Source: an uncultured Erysipelotrichaceae bacterium
Lineage (GTDB): Bacteria; Bacillota_I; Bacilli_A; Erysipelotrichales; Erysipelotrichaceae
Direction: 5' to 3'
Assembly (NCBI GenBank): GCA_905201565.1
Contig: CAJKOS010000112.1
Span: 1 to 6,052, forward strand
DNA length: 6,052 bases
Below the pieces are notes generated by a model. That model was not told the origin of the DNA. It did no database searches and was given only the letters and a program-made list of their open reading frames with translations. Positions 1-6,052 of the stretch are shown here, piece after piece (position 1 is the first letter of the stretch; each line of letters opens with the position of its first letter). The position numbers were made by a program, and so were the translations under genes.

Positions 1-929
1 CTTTCGGGCCTTGTTTCACGGATCTTAAGGTCATTGACATTGACAACGACTGTGATGGGTGAAGTAAAATAGGTCACATTTAATTCCATGCCCTCTTCTA
101 AGACCTGATCAGTCGAAAAGATCTTGTCCCTATTTAGAAGCATGATCTGCTCAGGTGACAAGTCGCTGTTTTGGGCCCCGACACCTTGCAAAGTATCGCC
201 TTTTTTAACGGTATAGTACTGTCTTGTCTTGTTTTCTCCAAAGCACAGATATTCAAATATCTCATCAGCATTAGTCATGATGTCGTCAATATCAGCGACT
301 CCGATTTGCGAATTGATATTTTCTTGGATCCGATAGCCCGTGACACGTGATCCCACATCGTCGATCTTTTCCTGGGTTTCCCCACTTTGTAAGGACAAGA
401 GATCTTCTTTAGGGATAAAGTTAAGCAAAAAATCATTCATGGCCTTATTAAAATCATCGAGATCAAGGACTGCGATCGAAGCGTATACGCCCTCGTCGGT
501 CGAAAACTCCACGATATTGACTTCGGCCCCAAAAGCCTCATGCTCTTTTAAATAATCAACGATCTCATCATCAATATTAGAAGCCTCAAAATAGGCGACT
601 TCTTCCGAGATATAATACTCTTCACCAAAGGTCATCTTGACATCTTTAAGACGATCCGCATACTCTTCTTGATAGATCGCTTCGATTCTTTCTTCAACAT
701 AGGAAAGGTCACTGATATAGCCCAAGAGTTCACCGGAATGAAATAACTTATAGTAAAGGCGTGGCTGACTTTGATAAGAGATAATCTCTTGCCTTAAAAG
801 GCTTGTATTATTGTCGGCATCAACGACAAAAATCCGGTTTTGATCATCCAAGTAGCGTAAGCCAAAGACAATGAGAAGGCTCAAGATAAGACAAGATGCT
901 ATGGTAATGACGTTTTTTAGAGTCTTCAT
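1..929 (-). CDS. Membrane-anchored LysM protein, probably the N-terminal part of a LysM-G5-M23 cell-wall peptidase (partial)
   Basis: An uninterrupted reading frame of 309 codons runs from an ATG at 929 off the left edge, so the C-terminus is missing. Residues 7-25 form one hydrophobic segment after a short Lys-containing N-terminus (signal anchor), placing the rest outside the membrane. Residues 30-230 are acidic and not recognised. Residues 238-287 form a LysM peptidoglycan-binding domain: YYTVKKGDTLQGV, then LSPEQIMLLNRD and a closing LEEGMELNV. From residue 289, SPITVVVNVNDLKIRE looks like the first strand of a G5 domain. In Bacillota this order usually continues into an M23 (LytM-type) metallopeptidase that cuts peptidoglycan cross-bridges, but no catalytic part is in view, so the peptidase call is inference. 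The start overlaps the dnaB stop (ATGA) with only a weak upstream GGTG, suggesting coupled translation. Codon use differs from most of the operon: CAA outnumbers CAG 9 to 5 and only 1 of 31 Leu codons is CTG. Confidence 0.8.
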   Translation of the reverse strand, partial: MKTLKNVITIASCLILSLLIVFGLRYLDDQNRIFVVDADNNTSLLRQEIISYQSQPRLYYKLFHSGELLGYISDLSYVEERIEAIYQEEYADRLKDVKMTFGEEYYISEEVAYFEASNIDDEIVDYLKEHEAFGAEVNIVEFSTDEGVYASIAVLDLDDFNKAMNDFLLNFIPKEDLLSLQSGETQEKIDDVGSRVTGYRIQENINSQIGVADIDDIMTNADEIFEYLCFGENKTRQYYTVKKGDTLQGVGAQNSDLSPEQIMLLNRDKIFSTDQVLEEGMELNVTYFTSPITVVVNVNDLKIRETRPE

Positions 930-2272
930 GCGCTCACCGCACTATAAAAGGCATTGATATCCTTTTCAAAGATCAACTTGACCGTGCCGGTAGGACCGTT
1001 ACGATGTTTTGCCAAAATGAGCTCTACCTCGACCGTGTTGGCTTGTTCGTCAAGTTCCTTTTTCTCATAGTAATCTTCACGATACAAAAACATAACAAGG
1101 TCGGCATCCTGTTCGATCGCCCCTGATTCTCTTAAGTCCGAAAGCATCGGCTTTTTATCCTGTCTTTGTTCGACGCCACGTGACAACTGCGAAAGCGCAA
1201 TGACTGGCACTTCTAACTCTCTGGCCAGGGCTTTAAGGCGTCTTGAAATATCAGAGACTTCCTGCTGTCTGTTTTCACCTGTAGACTTTCTGTCACCGGT
1301 AATCAGCTGGATATAGTCGATCATGATCAAAGACAATCCCTGTTCTGCCTGCAGCCTTCTGCACTTGGAGGCAATGTCCGCCACCTTGCACATCGGATTA
1401 TCATCGATATATATTTTGGCAGCACGCAGTTCACCAGCAGCTTCATTGACACGGTTCCAGTCCGTATCCGATAACTGTCCTGTCTTCAGTGCATCGGCAC
1501 GAATCTGGCTCTTTGCGGACAATAGTCGCATACCAAGTGACTCCGCACCCATTTCCAATGAAAAGATCGCCACTGCCTGTTCGGGCTGATACATAGCAAC
1601 ATTCATGGCAAGGTTCAGTGAAACCGCAGTCTTACCCATGGAAGGACGTGCCGCAATGATGATGAGGTCACCTGGCTGAAAGCCATGCAATGTATTATCC
1701 AGAGCATCATAACCGGTTTTCATACCTGTGACATTGGAATGGGCATCTGCCATCTTATGGATGTTGGCAAGTACCGTATTCATGAGTACCGGTGTGGAGA
1801 CAAACTCACCACCATGGCGGTTATGGGAAACTTCCATGATCGCTTTCTCAGACGCATCGAGATACTCATCCACGTCCGGCTGTCCATTCATACCTTCATC
1901 GATGATCTTTTCTGCCGCATCGATCATCTTGCGCATGAGGGACTTCTCACGAATCATATTGACATAGTTTTTGGTATTGTAGCTGGTCACAGCCGCATCC
2001 AATAACTCCGTCAGATATGTTATGCCACCACTTTTCTCGAGAAGATTGAGGTCCGTCAATCGTGTTGATACCGTTGTAAGATCAATCGGACTGCCTTCCC
2101 GGTACAGGTTGTATGCGGCATTGTATATATTCCGGTTGGCTTCGATGAAGAAGTCATCACCCATCAGCCCTTCTTCAATCGCAAGGCGGGCAGAACCGGG
2201 ATAGACCATCATCGTACCAAGAAGACTCGCTTCCGCTTCTGGTGCAGAAGGAAGCTGTCTGTCCTGTTTCAT
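926..2272 (-). CDS. dnaB: Replicative DNA helicase DnaB (B. subtilis DnaC)
   Basis: A 448-residue protein, full length for the family. It is the hexameric ATPase that travels on the lagging-strand template and unwinds DNA at the replication fork, loaded at the origin and contacting primase. The N-terminal helical domain spans about residues 4-105 (begins QLPSAPEAEASLLG), followed by a linker and the RecA-like domain from about 180. Walker A is ARPSMGKT at 208-215, Walker B is LIMID at 315-319, then the DNA-binding loop region and ALSQLSRGVEQR at 359-370, SDLRESGAIEQDAD at 378-391, and the C-terminal KHRNGPTG at 422-429 with the arginine finger R424. No intein and no missing motif. The ATG at 2272 shares one base with the rplI stop (TAATG), with GGGAG upstream as ribosome binding site. 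The last 80 codons use CAA and few CTG codons, unlike the first 360. Confidence 0.97.
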   Translation of the reverse strand: MKQDRQLPSAPEAEASLLGTMMVYPGSARLAIEEGLMGDDFFIEANRNIYNAAYNLYREGSPIDLTTVSTRLTDLNLLEKSGGITYLTELLDAAVTSYNTKNYVNMIREKSLMRKMIDAAEKIIDEGMNGQPDVDEYLDASEKAIMEVSHNRHGGEFVSTPVLMNTVLANIHKMADAHSNVTGMKTGYDALDNTLHGFQPGDLIIIAARPSMGKTAVSLNLAMNVAMYQPEQAVAIFSLEMGAESLGMRLLSAKSQIRADALKTGQLSDTDWNRVNEAAGELRAAKIYIDDNPMCKVADIASKCRRLQAEQGLSLIMIDYIQLITGDRKSTGENRQQEVSDISRRLKALARELEVPVIALSQLSRGVEQRQDKKPMLSDLRESGAIEQDADLVMFLYREDYYEKKELDEQANTVEVELILAKHRNGPTGTVKLIFEKDINAFYSAVSA

Positions 2273-2721
2273 TACTGGTCACTCCCAACGACACGGACAT
2301 TAATCGTACCGATCACACCTTTGAACAGTTCAACTCTGACCTTTGTCACACCGAGGGAATGAATCGGGTTTGTATCGATAATCTTCTTCTTGTCGAGGAA
2401 GATGTTCTGACGGCGAAGCTGTTCCACAATCTGCTTTGTGGATACACTGCCAAATACCCTGCCTTCTTCACCAGACTTGACACGGAATGTCAGTGTCATC
2501 TTCGAAAGCTCCTCAGCTGTCTTTTCAGCAGCTGCCTTTTCACGTGCTTCTTCCTGACGTTCTTCTTCCTTCTGTTCTGCCAGTTTTTCAAGACTCTTCT
2601 CTGTTGTTGGCACCGCCATGTTGCGGGCAATCAGGAAGTTTCTTGCATATCCATCAGAAACCTCAACGATTTCTCCTCTTTTGCCTACTTTCTTTACATC
2701 CTGTTTAAGAATTACTTTCAT
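2272..2721 (-). CDS. rplI: 50S ribosomal protein L9
   Basis: A 149-residue protein, the usual length for bacterial bL9. It binds 23S rRNA near the base of the L1 stalk and helps maintain reading frame. The N-terminal RNA-binding domain carries the signature MKVILKQDVKKVGKRGE, then VSDGYARNFLI and R/K-rich positions. A long charged helix (about residues 41-75, rich in E, K and A) links it to the C-terminal domain, which includes SGEEGRVFGSVST and ends near residue 149. I chose the ATG at 2721 rather than the upstream in-frame ATG at 2748: it gives the family N-terminus exactly and has a perfect AGGAGG six bases upstream. The gene begins inside the last codons of gdpP (17-base overlap) and its stop overlaps the dnaB start by one base. 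Confidence 0.97.
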   Translation of the reverse strand: MKVILKQDVKKVGKRGEIVEVSDGYARNFLIARNMAVPTTEKSLEKLAEQKEEERQEEAREKAAAEKTAEELSKMTLTFRVKSGEEGRVFGSVSTKQIVEQLRRQNIFLDKKKIIDTNPIHSLGVTKVRVELFKGVIGTINVRVVGSDQ

Positions 2722-4672
2722 CTTCTGCCTCCTCATTCCAATATTCATCTATCGCTGCTAACAGCTCTTTCTTGATCGATTCTAATGAAGTCTTGCTGCG
2801 CTGCATCGCTGCCGCTGTCATATGACCACCACCATGCATCTTTTCCATAATGGACTGCACATTGATCCTTCCGGCAGATCTTGCACTGATGCATGTTTCA
2901 TTTTCGCTGTTGGCAATGACAAACGCCGCCTCAACACCCTGTATTTCAAGCAGGGAATCTGCTGACTGGCTCATCAAAGACCGCGTCAATGCCCTGGCAT
3001 CGCTCATGGCGATCACCACACCCTTTGGATAGCGCTCGGCACTGGCAATGACATTCGACTTCAAAGAGAACTCCTCATATGTATCTTTGAGATATTCGTT
3101 GGCAAGTTGTGGGTCTGCCCCAAACTTTCTCAAAGCACTGGCAGCCTCGTATGTACGGGCACCGGTTCTTACATGCCAGTGGTTTGTATCAATGGTCATA
3201 CCCGTTAACATAAATGTTGCAATAGTCTCACTGATATCCACACGGGTTGAAATATAAGGAATCATTTCCGTCACCAGTTCACAGGCACTGGAAGCACCTG
3301 CTTCAATATAGACAAGCACCGGTCTGATACCCATTTCCGTACTGCGGCGGTGATGGTCGATGACCACAACCTTCTTCGCATTTTCTGCAACCCTTGCGCC
3401 ATTGGATTGTTTGAGATTGTGGTGGTCGGTCATGATCACCAGGCTGTTGTTGCGCAGCTGGTTCATTGCCTCAGACTCTGTCACAAGGTTGAATTCCTTG
3501 GATAGTTCTTCTTTGTTGAGTTCCATCGCTGCCGCAAGTTTTTCTTCTACCCCACCGGTTTTTGCGATGATGCATACCGGTTTCTTCAGGGTCTCTACCA
3601 TTCTTGCCAGGGCAAAAGCACTGCCAAAACAGTCGAAGTCCGCATTCTTGTGACCACAAATAATGACATTATCACTCTTCATGATCAATTCACGCAGTGT
3701 ATGTGCCATAACTCTGACACGCACACGGCTGCGCTTTTCTGCCGCTTCAGTACTTCCACCAAAGTAGCGCACATCTTCACCAAACACCCTGACAGCCACC
3801 TGGTCACCACCACGTGTCTGGGCAAGGTCCATGAGGCTCACTACCATGTCATCGAGTTCATCAAAATCATCGGTTCCTCTGGCAAATGCCATGGAAAGTG
3901 TTACCGCAACTTCCTGTTTCTGGGCTGCTGCACGCACCTTATTCAAAATGGAGAACCTGTCATTGGCAAGTTCATTAAATATCTTTTCGTTCAGCACAAG
4001 CAGATACCTGTGGTTGGACAGTGATTTGATGAGAATACCATGTGCAGAACAATATTCAGTCAGTGGTGTACGCACCGCAGCACTGATCAAAGCTGCTTCT
4101 GATTCATCCGCAAACTGCAGACTTTCTTCATAGTTATCAAAATCTGCCATACCGACAACAATTCTGTCTTCGTTGAACTTCTCACGATAGCGGGATACTT
4201 CTGTCACATCGAGGAAGAACAACATCGGTACATCGTTTTTCCTTCTGATGCGGTAAATCTTATCATCGAGCTGTACGGTTGCCGTATCGGAATCACCAGA
4301 AAGGATGTCCTTTACTTCTGGAAGCCAGGAAGTCAGCCTTTCCCCAATCTTTTCAAGACCTCTTTCCTTGAACAGATCGCTCATCCATGTGATGTTGTAG
4401 TTTTCATCATAGATGATGATACCTATACCACCATAGAGATAGGCTTCCTGGGCAGCTGTACCAAGGATGTTCCTGACACCGGTAGACTCTTCAAGATAGG
4501 CGTCTTCAAACCGGTAAAAGGCAATGTACAACAGCACGCATTCTGCTATCAATACAAGTGCTGCGGTCACAACATCCATATGAAAAACGAAGCCACACAC
4601 AAGTAACAGCACTGCCTGTATGGCAACAACCGCAACGATCTGTTTTTTCAACCGGCTGAGTTTAGCTTTCAT
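2705..4672 (-). CDS. gdpP: GdpP/YybT cyclic-di-AMP phosphodiesterase (TM-PAS-GGDEF-DHH-DHHA1)
   Basis: A 655-residue membrane protein, normal length for GdpP, which hydrolyses c-di-AMP to pApA and so controls potassium and osmolyte balance, wall stress and beta-lactam tolerance. Two membrane helices lie at about 9-29 and 32-52. A PAS-like domain follows (about 78-160; heme-binding in characterised homologues). The GGDEF domain (about 165-305) is degenerate, with GGDQ at 288-291, as usual in this family. The DHH domain keeps all metal ligands I can identify: H341, D345 and D347 in GHKNADFD, DHH at 416-418, the second DHH at 439-441, and D495 in GMTIDTN. The DHHA1 domain has GGGH at 614-617. 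An intact catalytic set predicts an active enzyme. The ATG at 4672 lies inside the upstream gene (11-base overlap) with AAGGA five bases ahead; the 3' end overlaps rplI by 17 bases. Confidence 0.96.
   Translation of the reverse strand: MKAKLSRLKKQIVAVVAIQAVLLLVCGFVFHMDVVTAALVLIAECVLLYIAFYRFEDAYLEESTGVRNILGTAAQEAYLYGGIGIIIYDENYNITWMSDLFKERGLEKIGERLTSWLPEVKDILSGDSDTATVQLDDKIYRIRRKNDVPMLFFLDVTEVSRYREKFNEDRIVVGMADFDNYEESLQFADESEAALISAAVRTPLTEYCSAHGILIKSLSNHRYLLVLNEKIFNELANDRFSILNKVRAAAQKQEVAVTLSMAFARGTDDFDELDDMVVSLMDLAQTRGGDQVAVRVFGEDVRYFGGSTEAAEKRSRVRVRVMAHTLRELIMKSDNVIICGHKNADFDCFGSAFALARMVETLKKPVCIIAKTGGVEEKLAAAMELNKEELSKEFNLVTESEAMNQLRNNSLVIMTDHHNLKQSNGARVAENAKKVVVIDHHRRSTEMGIRPVLVYIEAGASSACELVTEMIPYISTRVDISETIATFMLTGMTIDTNHWHVRTGARTYEAASALRKFGADPQLANEYLKDTYEEFSLKSNVIASAERYPKGVVIAMSDARALTRSLMSQSADSLLEIQGVEAAFVIANSENETCISARSAGRINVQSIMEKMHGGGHMTAAAMQRSKTSLESIKKELLAAIDEYWNEEAEDESNS
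2728..2733 (-). promoter_or_regulatory. Ribosome binding site of rplI
   Basis: A perfect AGGAGG lies six bases before the ATG at 2721, inside the gdpP coding sequence. It fixes the rplI start and is the strongest Shine-Dalgarno match in the operon, fitting the high demand for a ribosomal protein compared with its neighbours. Confidence 0.85.
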
Positions 4673-5600
4673 ATCCGTCCTTTCCTTTCATCAACAGACT
4701 GTGCAGGTTTGTTGTGATATAGAGAAAACCTGCCACACACATAAACATTCCAAACAAAACCCCCATCAACACAATCAGTCCATAGATCCATCTCGACAAT
4801 GTGGGGTGACATACCTGTACGTATACAATTCCGGCAATGATACCCATCACAATCAGAAAGAGGTAACTTGCCATACCGATAGCCTGCAGCACAATCTGCA
4901 TCATCTCCTCTTTCATCGGGTTCATCGCTGTATAGAAATAGACAACCACTGCAACAAGGGCAGCATATCCTGCCCACTTTGGCATATACATGTCCTTTAA
5001 TGCCTTTGGTGGTTCAAGCACAAAGTGTAACCTCTTCAGCATCATCTGCGAAAGCATATGGGTAACTGCACCTTCCAGAACACCTGTCATCACCGCTGCT
5101 ATCACAAGGCAGTCAATCACAAACTGTTCCAGGTTCACCATTGAGGTAATCCCAAGCCCCATCATACCATCCATCTCGATGAGAAGATCGGAATATGCGG
5201 CAATTTCACCTGCAATATCAAATCCAAACACCGAGGCAAGCACGATCATCGCAAACACTTCCACAACCGCACCGATGACAAGTGTCATGGCTAGTATCAT
5301 CGACCTGCTTCGCTTATGGTAAATTCCCGTACCATAGCACAGTCCGATGAGACTCTCCGCAAACATATAGAATATCGTCTGCAATGAGCCAAACATCAAA
5401 GAAAGTATCATAATTGCCACAAAGACAATCATGCTGTTCTTCATGCCATAGCGGGCACTGTATAACACCATCGGCAGTGGCAATATAAACAGGAAATAAC
5501 CGAGCAGTAATCCTGCCATCTGTCTGTCGATCAGAAGCAGGACACCCATCACTGCCGCAATCATCGCCCCTTCTGTCAGTTTTCTCACATCGTTGTGCAT
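4662..5600 (-). CDS. yybS: DUF2232 family multi-pass membrane protein (YybS)
   Basis: A 312-residue, very hydrophobic protein with about eight or nine membrane segments (counted from the ATG, near 10-26, 28-49, 55-73, 74-91, 101-125, 157-179, 209-225, 240-261 and 271-295). The N-terminus LTEGAMIAAVMGVLLLI is typical of DUF2232/YybS, a family that resembles the substrate-binding S components of ECF vitamin transporters; its substrate is unknown and I do not assign one. Position directly before gdpP matches the B. subtilis yybS-gdpP pair. The frame is open up to a TTG at 5609, but I prefer the ATG at 5600: AGCAGG lies nine bases before it, while it would abut the TTG with no spacing. This is the first gene of the operon, 37 bases after the predicted transcription start. 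Its stop overlaps gdpP by 11 bases. Confidence 0.88.
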   Translation of the reverse strand: MHNDVRKLTEGAMIAAVMGVLLLIDRQMAGLLLGYFLFILPLPMVLYSARYGMKNSMIVFVAIMILSLMFGSLQTIFYMFAESLIGLCYGTGIYHKRSRSMILAMTLVIGAVVEVFAMIVLASVFGFDIAGEIAAYSDLLIEMDGMMGLGITSMVNLEQFVIDCLVIAAVMTGVLEGAVTHMLSQMMLKRLHFVLEPPKALKDMYMPKWAGYAALVAVVVYFYTAMNPMKEEMMQIVLQAIGMASYLFLIVMGIIAGIVYVQVCHPTLSRWIYGLIVLMGVLFGMFMCVAGFLYITTNLHSLLMKGKDGYES

Positions 5601-5643
5601 TTCTCTCAACCTGCTTTCAGCTCAGTAGTCTGAATTACAATAA

Positions 5644-5652
5644 ATTATAGCA
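5644..5652 (-). promoter_or_regulatory. Extended -10 promoter of the yybS-gdpP-rplI-dnaB operon
   Basis: Read leftward, TGC-TATAAT matches the extended -10 consensus TGn-TATAAT exactly. No good -35 box sits at the usual 17-base distance, which is expected when the TG extension is present. Transcription should begin near 5637. The site lies between the terminator at 5690-5727 and the first gene, so it is well placed to drive the whole operon as the only clear promoter seen. A perfect 8-base palindrome, GTGATCAC, at 5677-5684 lies just upstream; whether it is an operator is unknown. Confidence 0.75.
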
Positions 5653-5689
5653 CAGCCACCAAAAGAGAGAATACAGGTGATCACAACAC

Positions 5690-5727
5690 AGAAAAAGTGA
5701 CATATGACAATCCATCACATGCCACTT
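5690..5727 (-). terminator. Intrinsic terminator after the small membrane ORF
   Basis: Read leftward, a 13-base arm (5727-5715) pairs with 5707-5695 in a continuous 13-bp stem containing two G-U pairs, around a 7-base loop (5714-5708), followed by a run of five T then CTG. The stem begins at the last base of the stop codon of the ORF at 5727-5942. It separates that ORF from the operon promoter and shows that transcription arrives from the right on the minus strand. Confidence 0.82.
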
Positions 5728-5942
5728 CACACATTCTGCTTTCGTCTTTTTTCCCATAGATCGATGCACGCAATCATCAGGAAGGCAATCATATGGAGTT
5801 CAAAGAGAACTACATCCCAGAGGAACCCGGCTTTTGAGACAAGGTACAAACCATATACAATCACCAGAATACTGCATATCACCCGGAATTCTGGTTTAAC
5901 ATAGAAATGCAATTTCTGCCCATCCTCCATATTGTAAAACAC
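5727..5942 (-). CDS. Small unrecognised membrane protein, or C-terminal remnant of a larger one
   Basis: I do not recognise this protein. From a GTG at 5942 it has 71 residues: an N-terminal piece MEDGQKLHFYVKPEF, two hydrophobic segments (about residues 26-43 and 48-64 of the GTG form), and a basic tail WEKRRKQNV predicted to lie in the cytoplasm. The start is unsure. Neither the GTG at 5942 nor the ATG at 5930 has a ribosome binding site before it; a GGAGG lies just after the ATG, 11 bases before a TTG at 5912. The frame stays open upstream to a TAA at 5985-5987, and that extension also reads as hydrophobic (VFFVESWILGCSLVFY). It could therefore be the surviving end of a longer multi-pass protein, broken near the probable IS end at about 6000. 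A terminator follows its stop at once, which supports it being, or having been, a transcribed gene. Confidence 0.45.
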   Translation of the reverse strand: MFYNMEDGQKLHFYVKPEFRVICSILVIVYGLYLVSKAGFLWDVVLFELHMIAFLMIACIDLWEKRRKQNV

Positions 5943-5999
5943 GAGGGAGCAGCCAAGAATCCAGCTTTCTACAAAAAATACAATTTAGTGGTAACCGTC

Positions 6000-6052
6000 G
6001 TGAACTACTCCGACTTATAGAAGTCGGAGCTTCCAGGAAGCTTTTTCTATTA
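6000..6052 (-). mobile_element. Probable right end of an IS200/IS605-type (tnpB) insertion sequence, partial
   Basis: Read leftward, the sequence holds GGAAGC, then a perfect 9-bp hairpin (arms 6029-6021 and 6016-6008, 4-base loop), then TAGTTCAC ending at 6000. From memory of the family, IS200/IS605 and IS1341-like elements end in this way: GAAGC, a subterminal hairpin, and an AGTTCA-type terminus. In such elements this end is also the 3' end of the guide RNA used by TnpB. If so, the element body and tnpB lie beyond the right edge on the minus strand. No transposase is visible here, and no left end or target site can be checked, so the call rests on end structure alone. Confidence 0.5.

Noticed and set aside
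1685..2005. Plus-strand open frames opposite dnaB (also 1323-1589 and 1728-1967)
   Set aside because: They lie fully inside dnaB on the other strand and show no recognisable domain; they follow from dnaB codon composition.
2722..2748. Longer rplI form starting at the ATG at 2748
   Set aside because: It adds nine residues not seen in L9 proteins, and the AGGAGG at 2728-2733 would lie inside the coding region; the ATG at 2721 fits both family length and the ribosome binding site.
2242..2775. A 177-codon plus-strand open frame opposite rplI
   Set aside because: It is antisense to the well-supported rplI and the ends of gdpP and dnaB, its product is Cys/Phe/Leu-rich low-complexity sequence typical of a shadow frame, and no ribosome binding site or promoter supports it.
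3650..4133. Plus-strand open frames opposite gdpP
   Set aside because: Two overlapping frames in different registers, both antisense to the GGDEF region of an intact GdpP, with no translation signals.
6029..6047. Plus-strand terminator-like hairpin (5-bp stem then TTTTT)
   Set aside because: No gene on the plus strand leads into it, the stem is short, and it is better explained as part of the IS-like end.
1..6052. CRISPR array, tRNA, rRNA, riboswitch, or a new defence system
   Set aside because: No regularly spaced repeats, no cloverleaf sequence, and the only non-coding stretches (5601-5726 and 5943-6052) are explained by a promoter, a terminator and the IS-like end.

Overview
The window carries one tightly packed leftward (minus-strand) operon of core genes in the order DUF2232 membrane protein (YybS family), GdpP/YybT c-di-AMP phosphodiesterase, ribosomal protein L9, replicative helicase DnaB, then a cell-envelope LysM protein cut off by the left edge. 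The order yybS-gdpP-rplI-dnaB is the classic Bacillota arrangement (B. subtilis yybS-yybT-rplI-dnaC). Base composition is moderate: three lines sampled in 1-930 average about 41% GC, and lines sampled further right vary from about 37% to about 50%. An envelope LysM gene follows dnaB directly. I infer a gut-type Bacillota, possibly Erysipelotrichia; the class is a guess from style, not proven here.

Layout from right to left, which is the direction of transcription. (1) 6000-6052 holds a perfect 9-bp hairpin and flanking bases resembling the right end of an IS200/IS605-type (tnpB-bearing) element whose body would lie beyond the window. (2) 5727-5942 is a small, unrecognised membrane ORF, possibly the tail of a larger protein, ending in a strong intrinsic terminator (5690-5727). 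(3) 5644-5652 is an extended -10 promoter (TGC-TATAAT) about 40 bases ahead of the operon. (4) 5600 to 1 contains five genes with no intergenic gap: the overlaps are 11, 17, 1 and 4 bases, so translation is probably coupled along the chain. No terminator or second clear promoter is visible between them.

The genes link c-di-AMP turnover (GdpP), translation (L9), replication fork unwinding (DnaB) and the cell envelope (DUF2232 protein, LysM protein). This is a conserved housekeeping neighbourhood rather than a new defence or mobile system.

The most unusual signal is compositional. Glutamine is written CAG 42 times and CAA only twice from the start of the operon through DnaB residue 362. From DnaB residue 369 to the left edge it is CAA 11 times and CAG 7 times. 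The change falls inside dnaB, not at a gene border, which suggests a recombination boundary (or an assembly join) near position 1170.
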